DNA of 64,000 bases from Siphlonurus alternatus (lineage: Eukaryota; Arthropoda; Insecta; Ephemeroptera; Siphlonuridae): NCBI GenBank assembly GCA_949825025.1, contig OX463784.1, positions 3,041,668 to 3,105,667 of the forward strand, read 5' to 3'. The notes beneath the pieces are model-generated. The model was not told the origin of the DNA and did no database searches. It was given only the letters and a program-made list of their open reading frames with translations. Shown in pieces: positions 12,446 to 24,409 of the stretch. Numbering within the stretch: position 1 is the stretch's first letter; each line of letters begins with the position of its first letter. Made by a program: the position numbers and the translations under genes.

Positions 12446-13341
12446 GACTAAAAATAGTATGCATGCATATGATACTAGCTGTGAATGCATATTATTATAG
12501 TAATTTTATATACCAATAGGTATGATATTGCTGGAAAGGAACAAGTAGGAGCCGTCTATCCATCAAGCAAATCACCTTGTTAAAAGATGACAGTCTGTTG
12601 ATAGTTGTGCTCTTTTCCAGCAATCCTGATTCATACAATGCACCATAGTTCATAATATAATTATGCATTATACTGTATACATACGTTACTTTGCAAATAT
12701 TTTTAATATCTTATGCATACTGTATGCATATTCATACGTCTGGATATAACGCCCTATTGGAAATTTGCAATTGTATTCAGCCAAATTACAATTGTAATTT
12801 GACTGATTACAATTGTAAAACTAAGATTGCAATTGTAAAACTTGGGTTACAATTGTAACATTTGGATTACAATTGTAATGTTCATGATTACAATTGTATT
12901 ATTTGAGATTACAATTGCTTTCAGGTTCTGATACAATTGTATTTCTTAGATTACAATTGTATTTCTTAGATTACAATTGTAATTCTTAGATTACAATTGT
13001 ATTTCTTAGATTACAATTGTAATTCTTAGATTACAATTGATTTTTGTGCTTACAATTGTAATTTTTACAATTGTAATTGGATTGCAATTGTATTTGGATT
13101 ACATAATTGCTAAAAAAAAAAGTTGATATTTTCATTGTTAATTTATATTACACGTACACATTTTGTCAAATTCTTATTACTTCATTCAATTAATATTTTT
13201 TTATGCTAAGTTTAATTGTAACTTGGCTGTAATATCTAATTAAGATACAAAGGTACTATATGAAGCTTTAATTGATAGTATATATATATATTTAAAATAA
13301 ATAATTACTTTTGGAAAAAAAAACATGGATCGACCCCTTAA

Positions 13342-15777
13342 TTAAACGAGGCGTTCAGGGTAGAAGACGGTATTCCACCGCCGCCTGCTGCGCATGCGCA
13401 GTAAGTATTTTTGCTTCAAATTCGCGCTAGTTTTTATGAATATTTTTTGAAGCGGCTTGGAGTGCTTTGGAGTATTATATAATAATATTAATATATATAA
13501 TTTATAATAATCAAGAGCTTTATATAGCTCAATAGCTGAGTCAATTCAATTCGTTTCTTCAAACAACTGGCTGTACATTGCAGGTACAACATAGATTACG
13601 TGGATTGCATCGATAGTCGACATATAATATATATCTTTTTCATTATGACAAAATTTATTCTAATTATCAAATATATTATATCCTATCTTCGATCTTTTAC
13701 GTTTTACGTGTACGTTATATCATAACTCATAATTATTAAAAAATAATTAATTATTATTAATAATTATTAAATTATTGCAAAAAAGCAAAAAATAATAAAT
13801 TGTAAATAAAATAAATTGGAAGCATATATATATATGCAGCTAGCTAATATAATTGGGTGCGCAGCATATAATATAATATATATTATAATAGTCTGGGATA
13901 ATTCACTCAAAATGTGAATAATCAATGCAATATAATATATGTTTTATATATTATATATATTGATTATTATTCATTTTATATTATCATTTTTAAAGCGGGA
14001 ACAAATAATATACATATTAGGTACAATAACAGTATATATATATTATAATATGTATATAAATATATATTATATATATATATATACAGTCAGGGCCAGAAAT
14101 GGTGTTCCGATCGTACGCTAAATTTTCGGCGGGAGGACTTTCAGCTACGAAGTTGAAATTTGGCATACATGATAAAAAGCCAAGGGTTGTAAACTTTTTT
14201 ACATGTGTTAGATTTTTTTTTAAATCACTCTTTCATGCCTTTTTAGGGGTGGATTCACGATTTGCATTACTTCCTTATGGGATTTCCATGTTAAATTAAG
14301 TTGATAGAAAAATTTTGTCCGATCAAAACCAAATTTTATTTCTAGAGGGTTCAAAACACGTTGAATCTAATGGTGTAATTTAAATTCTGATAAAAACAAC
14401 CACTAACGAGATATAGACCCTTTATACGTTAAAAAATAATTTCATCCTAATTTTGACATTATATACCATTAAAACGAGGTATTTTTTTTTTACCCCAGAA
14501 AACACCTTTGAATTTTTTAAATCGGAGTTAGTTAAGGATTTAATTTTTAGGGATTGGTATTTATACACCTATTGTTGAAATCCTTAACTAACTCCGATTT
14601 AAAAAATTCAAATGTGTTTTCTGGGGTAAAAAAATTAGCTCGTTTTAATAAAGGTAATGTCAAAATTAGGATGAAATTATTTTTTAACGTAATTTAAGGG
14701 TTGATATCTCGTTAGGAGTTGTTTTATCACATTTTAAATTACACCATTAGATTCAACGTGTTTTGAAACGTGTTTTGCAAACTTTCATTCAATTATTAAA
14801 TATGGAATTATTTGCTGGGGAAATATAGTACAACAGCTCATAGAGTATTTGTATTGCAAAAAAAATAATAAGGTCAATATGTTTTGCTAGAAGATCTGCC
14901 TCATGCTTACCTTTATTTAAAAAATTAAATTTGCTACCACTCCCATGTATTTATATTTTGGAATGTGTAATGAATGTTAAAAAAAATATGTCACTATATA
15001 TAAGCAACATGAAGTTACACATGAGCATAATACAAGAAATGTTAAAAATAATATTCCCTCAATGTGGTGTAGACTTGAGATGTATAAAAGTGGCCCCTTT
15101 TTGAGCTGCCTTAATCTTTATAATAAGCTCCCTCTCTCAGTGAAGTGTATAAAAAATATTAGTGATTTTAAAATAAATGTGAAAAATCTGCTACAAGATA
15201 TGTGTTTTTACAGGTTAAAGCATATTATGACTGTGATTTTGTTTAATAAGTGAGAAGAAAATTAATGACATGGACTGATTCTTTCATTATGAACATTTCC
15301 TAACACTGCTTTTTATTGACTTGTCCTATAAACCTCAACATATATGTTATTGTATATTATGACACTTTGATTGTAGGAAAAAATGGAAATAAAAATATAT
15401 TGAATTGAATTGAACCCTCTAGAAATAAAATTTGGTTTTGATCGGACAAAATTTTTCTATCAACTTAATTTAACATGGAAATCCCATAAGGAAGTAATGC
15501 AAATCGTGAATCCACCCCTAAAAAGGCATGAAAGAGTGATTTTAAAAAAATTCTAACACATGTATAAAAACTTACAACCCTTGGCTTTCTATCATGTATA
15601 TTATTATATTATATATTATATATATATATTATATTATTATATAATACTCCAAGGCACTCCAAGCCGCTTCAAAAAATATTCATAAAAACTAGCGCGAATT
15701 TGAAGCAAAAATACTTACTGCGCATGCGCAGCGGGCGGCGGTGGAATACCGTCTTCTACCCTGAACGCCTCGTTTAA
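13342..15777. mobile_element. TTAA-flanked fold-back element, 2.4 kb
   Basis: Flanked by TTAA (13338-13341, 15778-15781). Terminal inverted repeats begin TTAAACGAGGCGTTCAGGGT and extend about 150 bp, including GCGCATGCGCAG. A second inverted pair (about 14150-14352 and 15413-15600) and a third (14350-14550 and 14580-14770) are nested inside. A TTAA duplication is typical of piggyBac-type elements, but no transposase is present. Confidence 0.82.
14775..15413 (+). mobile_element. 5'-truncated LINE fragment (reverse transcriptase C-terminus)
   Basis: 15062-15253 encodes GPFLSCLNLYNKLPLSVKCI and SDFKINVKNLL, like the C-terminal end after the RT domain of Jockey/CR1-type LINEs. The 3' tail is ATTGAATTGAATTGAA. 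It interrupts the inverted repeat of the surrounding element. Confidence 0.6.
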
Positions 15778-15884
15778 TTAATAGGGTCACAATTAAGTCA
15801 GATCAAATCGATGCATGTTAACATATATAGTGTAACAAAAAATATAAAAAAAAATACAATTTTTTTTAATTTATACTATATTTT

Positions 15885-16420
15885 AATGAATTAGAGGTCA
15901 ACCCCTAAGAGGTCATTGTGGTTGTATTATGTCATCAAAAGCACTTAACTAATAGCTGCATGAACCTGTCTCGTAGTATATATCACTTTTTTTTTTAAAT
16001 ATGAGTTTGAAAAAAATCAAGGGTCGACCCCTGAAAGGGTCACATTGAAAAAGGTAAAAATATAATTCAGAGATGTATGTTAAATTATATAATATATATT
16101 ATGAAAAAATAGTTAGAAAAAAAATTAATTTTTCAATCAAATGTTAGGGGTCGACCCTTAAAGGGTCATTAAGATTAAAAAAACTCAATGTTGAACCTGT
16201 ATGTATATAGTCCTCACATATTTTGTCAAATTTTTTATTAAAATTTGTATACTTTTAAAAAAGACCCCCGCTAAACTCCAAGGGTCGACCCTTAAAATTA
16301 GTGAATTAGAGCTCTAAGTTATATTAAGTTGATTGCTAATTTCAGTTTTGCAATTTTTTAGGAAAAAAAAATTTTCAGGGTCTTTTGACCCTGAAGGGTT
16401 GAAGGGTCGCAAATTTAAGG
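15885..16420. repeat. About 130-bp repeats with GGGTCGACCC palindrome
   Basis: AGGGTCGACCCCTNAAAGGGTC-like motifs recur near 15893, 16019, 16147, 16281 and 16378. The piece at 13330 plus 15782 is another unit split by the TTAA-flanked insertion. Confidence 0.75.
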
Positions 16421-16554
16421 GTCACTATTAGAACCGCCATCAAATTTTACCCTAGGATCAAAATTTATATGACATTATATTGAAATGCCCCCTTGTCATT
16501 TCCCCATAACTTTTATTTATTTTATATACCTCAATGTTCTTCATCCTATTAAGA

Positions 16555-16660
16555 AAGCAGTGGCAGCGCAATGGTAAGAGTATGATCAACAGTGGTAACC
16601 GAAGTACAGCAACGCAGGTTTGGGTTAGTAGTTAGATCGGTGACCGCTTTTTGTAAATTT
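16555..16660 (+). mobile_element. tRNA/5S-like SINE fragment
   Basis: GTGGCAGCGCAATGGTAAGA resembles a tRNA A-box region, and GGTTAGTAGTTAGATCGGTG resembles the 5S-like head. The two lie together next to the right subterminal array. Confidence 0.35.
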
Positions 16661-17155
16661 TACAATCGTAATTATTACAATTGTAATAAATGCAATTGTA
16701 GTTAAATACAATTGTATTAAGGCCATTACAATTGTAAAAATTACCATTGTAAAAGGACCAAAACGCAATGGTATTTTTATGGAGCATACAATTGTGAATT
16801 TTACAATTGTAAATTTCCAATAGGGACACTGTGTGTCTGCTGAAAATTGGAGGGGCCAGTCAGGGATCCCTGCATATATGGTCCATCCTTACGTATAAAA
16901 TGCCAATAAAAGACTGTATTATGTATTAGAAACATTGACTAATATATTTACAGTGTTTTTAGCACAAACCAATGCATGGTGTTCAACAAATAAATTAACT
17001 GTGAGCATAAAGAAAACTCAGAAAACCGGGATCACATGCAAACTCCAGTGCTCACTGTTTCTTCCCCCTTCCCCTGTTGGTGTATGCATACACACCACAG
17101 AAAATAATGCTTCACATTTTTTTCCCGCTAAATTCAGAGTACATAATACACTCAC

Positions 17156-17339
17156 CTATCGTCTGTCCTCGACGAGAAATGTTTTGGAGCCATTTCTCTC
17201 GACGCGGCAGATCACTGGGAAATTCGTGCAAACCAAGTGGCCTTCCATCCGTCCCAACCTCGCCAGATTTTGAACCACATAATGGAACACAGCACGTTTT
17301 TCGGTTATCTTTCTTCGACAAAACCTTTTCTGTGTTCAT
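17156..17339 (-). CDS. P-type transposase exon 1: THAP domain, N-terminal half
   Basis: The start ATG is at 17339 and the donor (ATAG|GTGAGT) at 17155. Encodes MNTEKVLSKK, then the first zinc ligands of a THAP finger (TCCVPLCGSKSG), and the conserved LHEFPSDLPRREKWLQNI segment. Ends with one base of a split codon, matching the start phase of the next exon about 5 kb away. The THAP finger binds transposon-end DNA in the nucleus. Confidence 0.88.
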
Positions 17340-17993
17340 ATCTAAAATTTTACTTTCTTTAATAACCGTATTCTCAAAATTTCTGACGAAAAATCAGAAA
17401 TTATGCCGAAATTTTGACATCCTCCTATCTAAAACAATGGAGAATTATAATTTCGACCGCTCGCTGGTGGCGCCGCGACACACTCTGGTGGGCGTTTTCT
17501 TGTACTTTGTTGGCTCGCAAATTTAAACTCACGCGACAGACATTGAACAATGTTTTGTAAAAACATTGCGCGCAGAAGACTCTGATTAGCATTGTAAAAA
17601 AACTATACAACAGATTCTTTTACTTTTTTTTTTACTAAAACCTAATTTTTTAGACTATTTTTCTGAATTGTTTTCATATATTTTGAACCGTGGCGATGAT
17701 CGTTTCCTATATGTGATGAGAAATGTGGCAACGTTCTCAAGGACTATTGTCACCACCCCTCCTAAAAAATTATTCGCATTCCAATGCAAACAGTGTTGCC
17801 ACTATAGCCACGCCTCTTGACCTTGACAGACAAATTCTCAGGTTATACCTTAATTTCTTCAATGAGTCCATTGATATATTAATATATTTATTGCATCCTC
17901 TGGCACTATAGATTCTCCAAAAAGTGAAAAAATAAAAATAAATTATTACTGAATTACTATTAAAATTATCCGTTTGTTAAATAAAAGTTATGG

Positions 17994-18290
17994 GTGTATG
18001 GCGCAGTGCGCTTGACCGGATTTCGTCAGATCATCGAAGTCAAGCAACGCCGAGCGTGGTTAGTAGTTGGATGGGTGACCATTTTCAACAAAAACCACGT
18101 TCCCCACCCAGGGGTAAATCGTTGCGCTTTTCCACTATGTGGTTCCCCTGGCTTTGGACCATTGCACTTCCGGTTCATTGAAAAAAGTTTTAGCGTCCAT
18201 CCTGGCTGAGGTTTCCACGTTTCCCTCAGTCACAGGCAAATGCCGGGATGGATTACAAGACCGTGGCCACCCCTGTTACGGAAAAAAAAA
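17994..18290 (+). mobile_element. 5S rRNA-derived SINE, best-preserved copy
   Basis: TCGTCAGATCATCGAAGTCA, AGCAACGCCGAGCGTGGTTA and GTAGTTGGATGGGTGACC follow 5S rRNA closely. The tail has CATCCTGGCTGAGGTTTCC, CCGGGATGGATT and GGCCACCCC, ending in an A-run. 5S-derived SINEs (SINE3 type) are known in animals. Confidence 0.82.
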
Positions 18291-18819
18291 ACACGAAACG
18301 CTCAAGTTAGAGTTTCGGAAGGTTCTGGGTTTGAAAATAGTATGTAATATTAGTACTTAAAGGGACAGGGGACTATAAAGATAAGTATTTTTTTTTAAAA
18401 GTTACCCACTAACTGAATACATGCCGCACGGTGGCGAGTGCCTCAGGGTAAGTGCCCAGGGAGTAACTAAAGTGTGGATTTCCGACGTCAGCAATCACGA
18501 AAGGCAACACAGCTGCCTCTTTTCCATGGAACTCACTCCCCCCTCCTCCCGCCCAGCCATGTTCAATGCGATGTTGCCTGTGCAATTGCCCTGCGGCTGT
18601 CTATATTTATTTATAATTTTTATAAATTCAGGGGATGGTCCGGAAACGGAAATTTACTCATTTCTCGCATTAACATATCTTACATAAACATTTATGCATT
18701 CATAATTGCATTGTCCCATGTTCCTTTAATAGAAGTACCTAATAGGGTTTGATGAAAAAAAGTCACAAAAGATCGCTGATTTAGGTTGTGAAGCGGTATA
18801 CATTAAAAACACACGAATA

Positions 18820-19495
18820 AAGGCAGATTCAGATTGCGACAACGGCGAGGTGACGCGATTTTACGCAAAAGCTGTGAAATCGTATGCCGTGAGCAATTTT
18901 ATCAGGTTGCGGTGCGACCTTTAACTTCGAAATAAAATTATTATTATTATTATTATTATTAATATCACGTTAAGGTGGATTCACATGGTGATTTCTAGCC
19001 TGCAACGTGAACTGAATAATGCGCACTTGCTGGTAACATCCATTCGCAACCATATTTTTTGGCGATGAAAAAAAAGAGTATTGTAATTTAACAAGAAGAT
19101 ATTCGCCGTGGCAATGGCGAATTCGCTTTCGCATAGGATTTCACAGCTTGTGTGACAAAATCACGTCGCATCGCCGTTGTCGCCTTCTAAAGGCGGATTC
19201 ACATGGCGATACTAGCTGTAATATCCATTGGCGGCCACATTGGGCGATTGAAAGAAAAAGAGCATTGTAATTTACACGATTACCGGCGAATTCACGGCCG
19301 CCTACGATTTCCCAGCTTTTACGTCAAATCGTGCCGCATCGCCGTTGTCGCCATGTGACTCCGCCTTAAATCCGCTTTTAAATGCTCTTTTTTTAATCGC
19401 CAAATATGGCCGCTAATAGATGTTATAGCACGCATTATTCTCTTCGCGTCGCTTGATAAAAATCGCCATGTGAATCCACCTTGCTCCATGTGAAT
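18820..19495. mobile_element. Nested elements with AAGGCGGATTCACATGGCGAT ends
   Basis: The motif occurs near 18823, 18972 and 19191 in one orientation and near 19350 and 19465 in the other. ACGGCGAGGTGACGCG-like blocks also appear in both orientations. A (TTA)n tract lies at 18939-18961. Confidence 0.65.
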
Positions 19496-19639
19496 ATTAT
19501 CAAACCGCCGTGATGATAGGCAACTTGTTCAGCATGTAAACATGGCGGGTTGCATGTGCGGCAGGGGGCGATGACATCAAGCAAACAATTGGAGATTGCA
19601 TAAATTAAATTAAAAATTTTTTTTTCATCTTTAAAAAAA

Positions 19640-19775
19640 TACATGTCAATAAAAGTATAAATATTACATTTTAATTTATAGTAATCGTCTATTTAATATA
19701 ATTAATAATTATATGTTCTTTAATCATTAATTCATTAACATGCATTAAATGTAGTTTTATCATCTTTTTAAAATG

Positions 19776-19869
<94 letters not shown>

Positions 19870-20090
19870 TATATATATATATATAATATATATATATATA
19901 TTATATATAAAACTAAATTATCAACTCCTTAGAGTGAAATAATTATAATACAAATTTGCTTAAAAACTTTATAGTAAAAATAACTATAATTATGCAACAA
20001 ATCATTTATGCTTTTCATTTATCATTTAAAATTATGCTTCAAATGAGAAAGTGTTATGATCAAATAACTCTTGAGGTATTTGCTTCTTTA
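19640..20090. other. AT-rich stretch without recognised gene
   Basis: Apart from the TA tract nothing is recognised. Confidence 0.6.
19776..19912 (+). repeat. (TA)n microsatellite
   Basis: Long TA tract with a few AA interruptions near the end. Confidence 0.97.
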
Positions 20091-20149
20091 ATATTTGATG
20101 TTTGTTAAAAATGTCAGTTAATCAGTTTTCTAGACAAATAAAAAAGACA

Positions 20150-20313
20150 TTCGGAGGCTCGGCGCTAGCTGTCTCCGCTGATTTCAAATATTTGGCGCGC
20201 AGGGGGCGTGTCCCTTCGTCTCCCCCGGCTCGATCAATACAGCACGCTGCGAGATATCACTCGAGAGTTGCTTCTCCGGAGCCGTCATTGCATCTCTACC
20301 CTCACCATGTACT
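20150..20313 (+). promoter_or_regulatory. Possible promoter and 5' untranslated exon of na
   Basis: A GC- and CpG-richer stretch in AT-rich surroundings ends in a strong donor (ACT|GTAAGTAAGG, donor at 20314). It contains no long open frame in keeping with a neighbouring exon. The na start exon has an acceptor at its 5' edge, so a noncoding first exon is expected upstream on this strand. Linking the two over 15 kb is inference only; an unrelated transcript or chance is possible. Confidence 0.25.
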
Positions 20314-20381
20314 GTAAGTAAGGGCATGCAAACTGCAGCCGGGGGTAGTTCTAATGTATTTGTTATTTTCCATATATAGAG

Positions 20382-20584
20382 TCATCATAGAAGGTTCAGT
20401 AGCCAGTTCAATAGACTCCTGACGACGAGCTGGTTCTATTGGACTGGCTACTGAACCTTCTATGACAATTCCTTCCATGGATAACTAAGAAAAAGTCATC
20501 ATAGAAGGTTTAGTATCCATGCAGTTCAATAGAGTCCTGACGACAAGCTGGTTCCATTGGACTGGCTACTGAACCTTCTATGAT
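20382..20584 (+). repeat. Hairpin minisatellite, 2 units
   Basis: TCATAGAAGGTTCAGTAGCC and its inverse GGCTACTGAACCTTCTATGA form a hairpin of about 85 bp, repeated with a period of 114. Confidence 0.88.
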
Positions 20585-21047
20585 TGATATTAGGGAAATA
20601 ATGAGATAAGCCACTAACACTGTTTTTTGATATTTTATAATTAAATGTACTATTTTCCAGCTGGAGAGATGACGTCAGCGCTCTAAAAGTAGGATCCAAG
20701 CAGGGAGACTATTTTTAGAACAGATGGAGCCGCAAAAAATCGATGAAAACTTCTCTTTAAAACAAATTCGCTAGTACAGCACCAAGTATACTTCGTAAGT
20801 GTTATTTTTTTATAATAATTTGATTGTAATATGATATTATAATGTTAAGAACATTTGTAGTAAAAGAGAGAAAAAAAAAAAAAAGCATGTATGATATTTT
20901 TTTAGAAAGAAGTATAGTTTAACAATATTAAAATCAAAACAGGATATGATTTATTTATAACATAAGATTTTAAGAAAAGAAAAATACTTTTATTTCTGTT
21001 TGATAATTGAATTTTGTTGATATTGTAAAATAGTATAGAAACTTAAG

Positions 21048-21802
21048 CCGGTATTACACGATATGATTTTTCTAATTATTGCGTAATATTTTAAACTTTA
21101 ACTATATAAGTTTGTATAAATATAATCCTGTATTACACGATAAAATTTTACAATCTTTTCTTATACAAGAAAGCTTTTGTATTCCAATTTTTTGTTTTCA
21201 GTAGAAATTTTCTTGCAATGAAATATTGTACTTTAGTTGAAAAATTACGTCTTCTTCAACTCATCTTTACACATCTAAACCTAATCTTTTTACCTCTAAA
21301 ACACATCTTATTTCCTCTTCGCTCAAAGTGAGGATGAAATGAACACAATATTTCTAACATTTTACGCTCGAGAAGAGGAAATACGACGTAATATTGTCTA
21401 AAATGGTGCAAAATAAGAGGAGAAAAGACGAGAGGAGAGCTTAATAGCGAATAAAATATGAAATTTATTTCAACTCGGGTATGCGAAATAAAATTGTATC
21501 GTGTAATACAGGCTATATCGTCCCTCGTCCGGAATAATGAGCTATCTGCCTACCACGATTTTTTTGTAATAATGAGCTATCTGCTATTTTAGGTGAGCGC
21601 AATTATGAGCTGTAAATTGGTATAAAATAAAGCTTATTATTGTGCTCACCTGCATGAAATAGCAGATATCTCATTATTGCAACGAAATCATGGTAGGCTG
21701 ATAGCTCATTATTGCGGACAAGGGACAATTATATATTATTGACATGAAATGCTTTTGTAAGTAAAAATTGTATACAAAATTGTATCGTGTAATATAAGCT
21801 TT
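21048..21802. mobile_element. Nested inverted elements with TATTACACGAT ends
   Basis: Outer ends GCCGGTATTACACGATATG and CGTGTAATATAAGC. Inner ends at 21127 (CTGTATTACACGATAAAA) and 21513. A third inverted element, AATAATGAGCTATCTGC, occupies 21524-21728. Confidence 0.7.
21230..21490. repeat. Dispersed repeat GTTGAAAAATTACGTCTTC, copy 1
   Basis: Shares CCTCTTCGCTCAAAGTGAGG, AGACGAGAGGAGAGCTT and ATTTCAACTCGGGTA with 27036-27295, and more loosely with 54195-54420 (- strand). Confidence 0.7.
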
Positions 21803-22315
21803 TGGCACCGGAGTGTGAAATTTTTACCACAGATTTGACAAAATTATTAATAAATTTTATAGGAGTTGAATTATAGTTAACATTAAACACAAGTTAACGA
21901 GTGAAAAATAATTTTAACATTTTTTAGAGTTAGAATCTTTCCCCCAAAAATAGATTACTGGTGATAATATTGTTTAGATTGCATGTAAAATAATAAGATT
22001 AAAAATATTCACCAGTAAAAAAAAAAAAACTAACCTCAATTTTATGAACTAGGATGTTATGATTTCTCTTCTTAAATCTTTACACACAAATTTCTGACAT
22101 TTTAGCTTTTTGTACATGAGGCAAGTGCTACTGTACATCAAATAAAGGTAAAAACTCGTATGAACAAAATCTAAGTACACTTTAATCAATTAAAATATTC
22201 CTTCTGGAATGTGTATGATAATTTCAAGTTCTTGTGTATGTTAATTTCTATTTTTAATATTTATGTGTGTATTTTAAAACAAATACTATATGTTTACATG
22301 ACGGTGTTTAATACG

Positions 22316-22533
22316 TACAGTCAAATTTATATGATATTCTCTCCGGAAGTAGCCGGAAATGTAAGGTTTTTGGTCTTCAAATTCGTATTTCAGTTTTACA
22401 ATTTTACACGTAAGTAGGTATACTTCTATTTCAAAACACTCTGTGAAATTTCAAAGTTAAATTACAAACAGAAGAGCTGCAAACTTCATACTTCCGGCTA
22501 CTTCCGGAGGGAATATCACATTAATTTGACTGT
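22316..22533. mobile_element. Fold-back element TACAGTCAAATT, copy 1
   Basis: TACAGTCAAATTTATATGAT and CTCCGGAAGTAGCCGGAA are inverted as TTCCGGCTACTTCCGGAGGG and TTAATTTGACTGTA. It sits inside a larger inverted pair (22288-22616, ACATGACGGTGTTTAATACG). Confidence 0.82.
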
Positions 22534-22964
22534 ATTCGTTGACGAGACGCCTCATAAGAATAATTAACATTATCAGTCGTCAATGAATACGTTTTAAACA
22601 CCGTCATGTGAACGTAGTGAAATATATACTATACGTCCATATTTTATGGCTAGAAATTTAAAGAAAAAATTAAAAGCTTTGTTTCGTCGTAAATTTTTTA
22701 TCAAATTTCTGCTCCAGTGGTCTCTTATTGTAAACACTATGATACAATTTTAAACCGGAAACGTTGTATTTCTGGCCATTTCAGGCGGGATTATTTAAAT
22801 AAATTTTACTACAGTAAACATATACAGAGAGTTCTTGTCATTGTTGTATAAATTTCATCGCAAAAAGTGAGTTATAAAATGCAACGTTATGATGCGAATA
22901 CGGACTTTATATACATTTAATATAAAGTCAATATTTAAAAAAAAAATCATTCAATGGTTTTCAT

Positions 22965-23320
22965 AGCTGCAAAGGACAACATACTTGAAAATTTTTTGTT
23001 GCAGAAATGAAAAGAGGGTACCAAATTATGCTACTCTGAATTTTTTTCAGATTTTTTTTAAAACCCAGAACTATTTTTAAATAATTATTTGAAGTGCGGC
23101 CACGATCCCTGGAGGTGTCAATAGGCGTCTAGTCTCTATCCTTTTTATTAATGATTCAGGGGTACCAATTTAATTTACATATGACTTTCAATAAATATTT
23201 AAAAATAGTTCCAGGTCTCAAAAAAATCTGAAAAATTTCAGAGTGTCATAATTTTGTGCCCTCTATTTATTTCTGCAATAAAAAAATTTCATTTAGGTTG
23301 TCCATTTTCAAGGATCTTAT
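22965..23320. mobile_element. Fold-back family, GGGGGCGTGGCC variant
   Basis: Arms GAAATGAAAAGAGGGTACCA and GTGCCCTCTATTTATTTCTG. Centre CAATAGGCGTCTAGTCTC and GATTCAGGGGTACCAA, shared with 40046 and 57600. Confidence 0.75.
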
Positions 23321-24045
23321 CTCAGAAAGTTACAGCTCATAAAAATTATCCGTGATATTAATATTTACTAGTGCTGTCGAAATTTTTCGGATTTTCGGAT
23401 TCCGGATTTCTAAAGCTCCGGAATCCGCTTTTTTAGGATATCCGAAATCCGAAAAGCGGATATCGGATTCAAAGCGGATATCGGATTTTATCGGATATCG
23501 GATTCAAAGCGGATTTCGGATTTTATCGGATATTGGATTCAAAGCGGATTTCGGATTTTATCGGATATCGGATTCAAAGCGGATATCGGATTTTATCGGA
23601 TATCGGATTTTATCGGATATCGGATTTTATCGGATATCGGATTCAAAGCGGATATCGGATTTTATCGGATATCGGATTTTATCGGATATCGGATTCAAAG
23701 CGGATATCGGATTCAAAGCGGATTTCGGATTCGATCGGATATCGGATTTGTAAAAACTTGTAAAAAAACGAATACATGTATTTTGACTCGAAAAAATAAA
23801 TATATTTTGCTGTGTTACGTAAACTAAACTCAATAAAACTGTAAACACTATATAGCTGTTTGTAACTAAATACTGAATAAAATAGTTTAATTAATAGTAT
23901 TAATAAATACACTGCTATTACGCTATTACTGCTATAACATAGAAAATCTGTAATAAATATACGTATTTACTAAATAGTGTAAATAGAATGGATACTATAT
24001 TAAATATCGATTTTTGCTGATGAATTAACCTTTCAACCTTATGTC

Positions 24046-24219
<174 letters not shown>

Positions 24220-24409
24220 TATGTATAATTGCAGTACATTGTATAATTAATGTATAAATTGTAATGTATATGATCATATATATATCTATATATATATATA
24301 TATATAAGTATCTAGATCTACAGGCTACACGTTCACTATAACTATAGTATCTGTATCTACTATATATATATTATATATTATAATATATATATATTTATAG
24401 CTAGCAAGT

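Larger units (their letters stand above)
12751..16826. mobile_element. Element with palindromic TTACAATTGTAA subterminal arrays, in P-element intron 1
   Basis: Ends CCCTATTGGAAATTT and AAATTTCCAATAGGG are inverted copies. The left end carries about 16 units of ATTACAATTGTATTTCTTAG-like sequence (12766-13110). The right end has a shorter set (16660-16815). The interior has about 130-bp repeats centred on GGGTCGACCC and a TTAA-flanked insertion. No transposase seen and no clear target duplication. The design (short inverted ends plus arrays) parallels the hAT-type element at 23369-26016. Confidence 0.7.
2878..17855 (-). mobile_element. P-element/THAP9-type DNA transposon, about 15 kb with nested insertions
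   Basis: The terminal sequences are inverted copies. 2878-2905 (AAGGCTTAACCTGAG) matches the complement of 17827-17855. 3069-3128 matches the complement of 17530-17591 almost perfectly. 3203-3224 (GCGGCGCCACCAGCGAGCGG) matches the complement of 17456-17477. Between them lies a five-exon THAP transposase gene on the - strand. P elements are cut-and-paste transposons with terminal and subterminal inverted repeats and a THAP DNA-binding domain. I could not find a matching 8-bp target duplication. Much of the length comes from later insertions at about 8.9-11.4 kb and 12.75-16.8 kb. Confidence 0.85.

Noticed and set aside
12760..13110. CRISPR-like regular repeats (TTACAATTGTA)
   Set aside because: Unit spacing is short, there are no unique spacers, the context is eukaryotic, and the array sits at a transposon end.
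17994..18110. Functional 5S rRNA gene
   Set aside because: Only the promoter-proximal part resembles 5S rRNA, and it continues into a shared SINE tail.
23352..23753. Open frames through the ATCCG arrays (also 25607-26017, both strands)
   Set aside because: They are low-complexity translations of a DNA repeat array at transposon ends, open only because the unit lacks stops.
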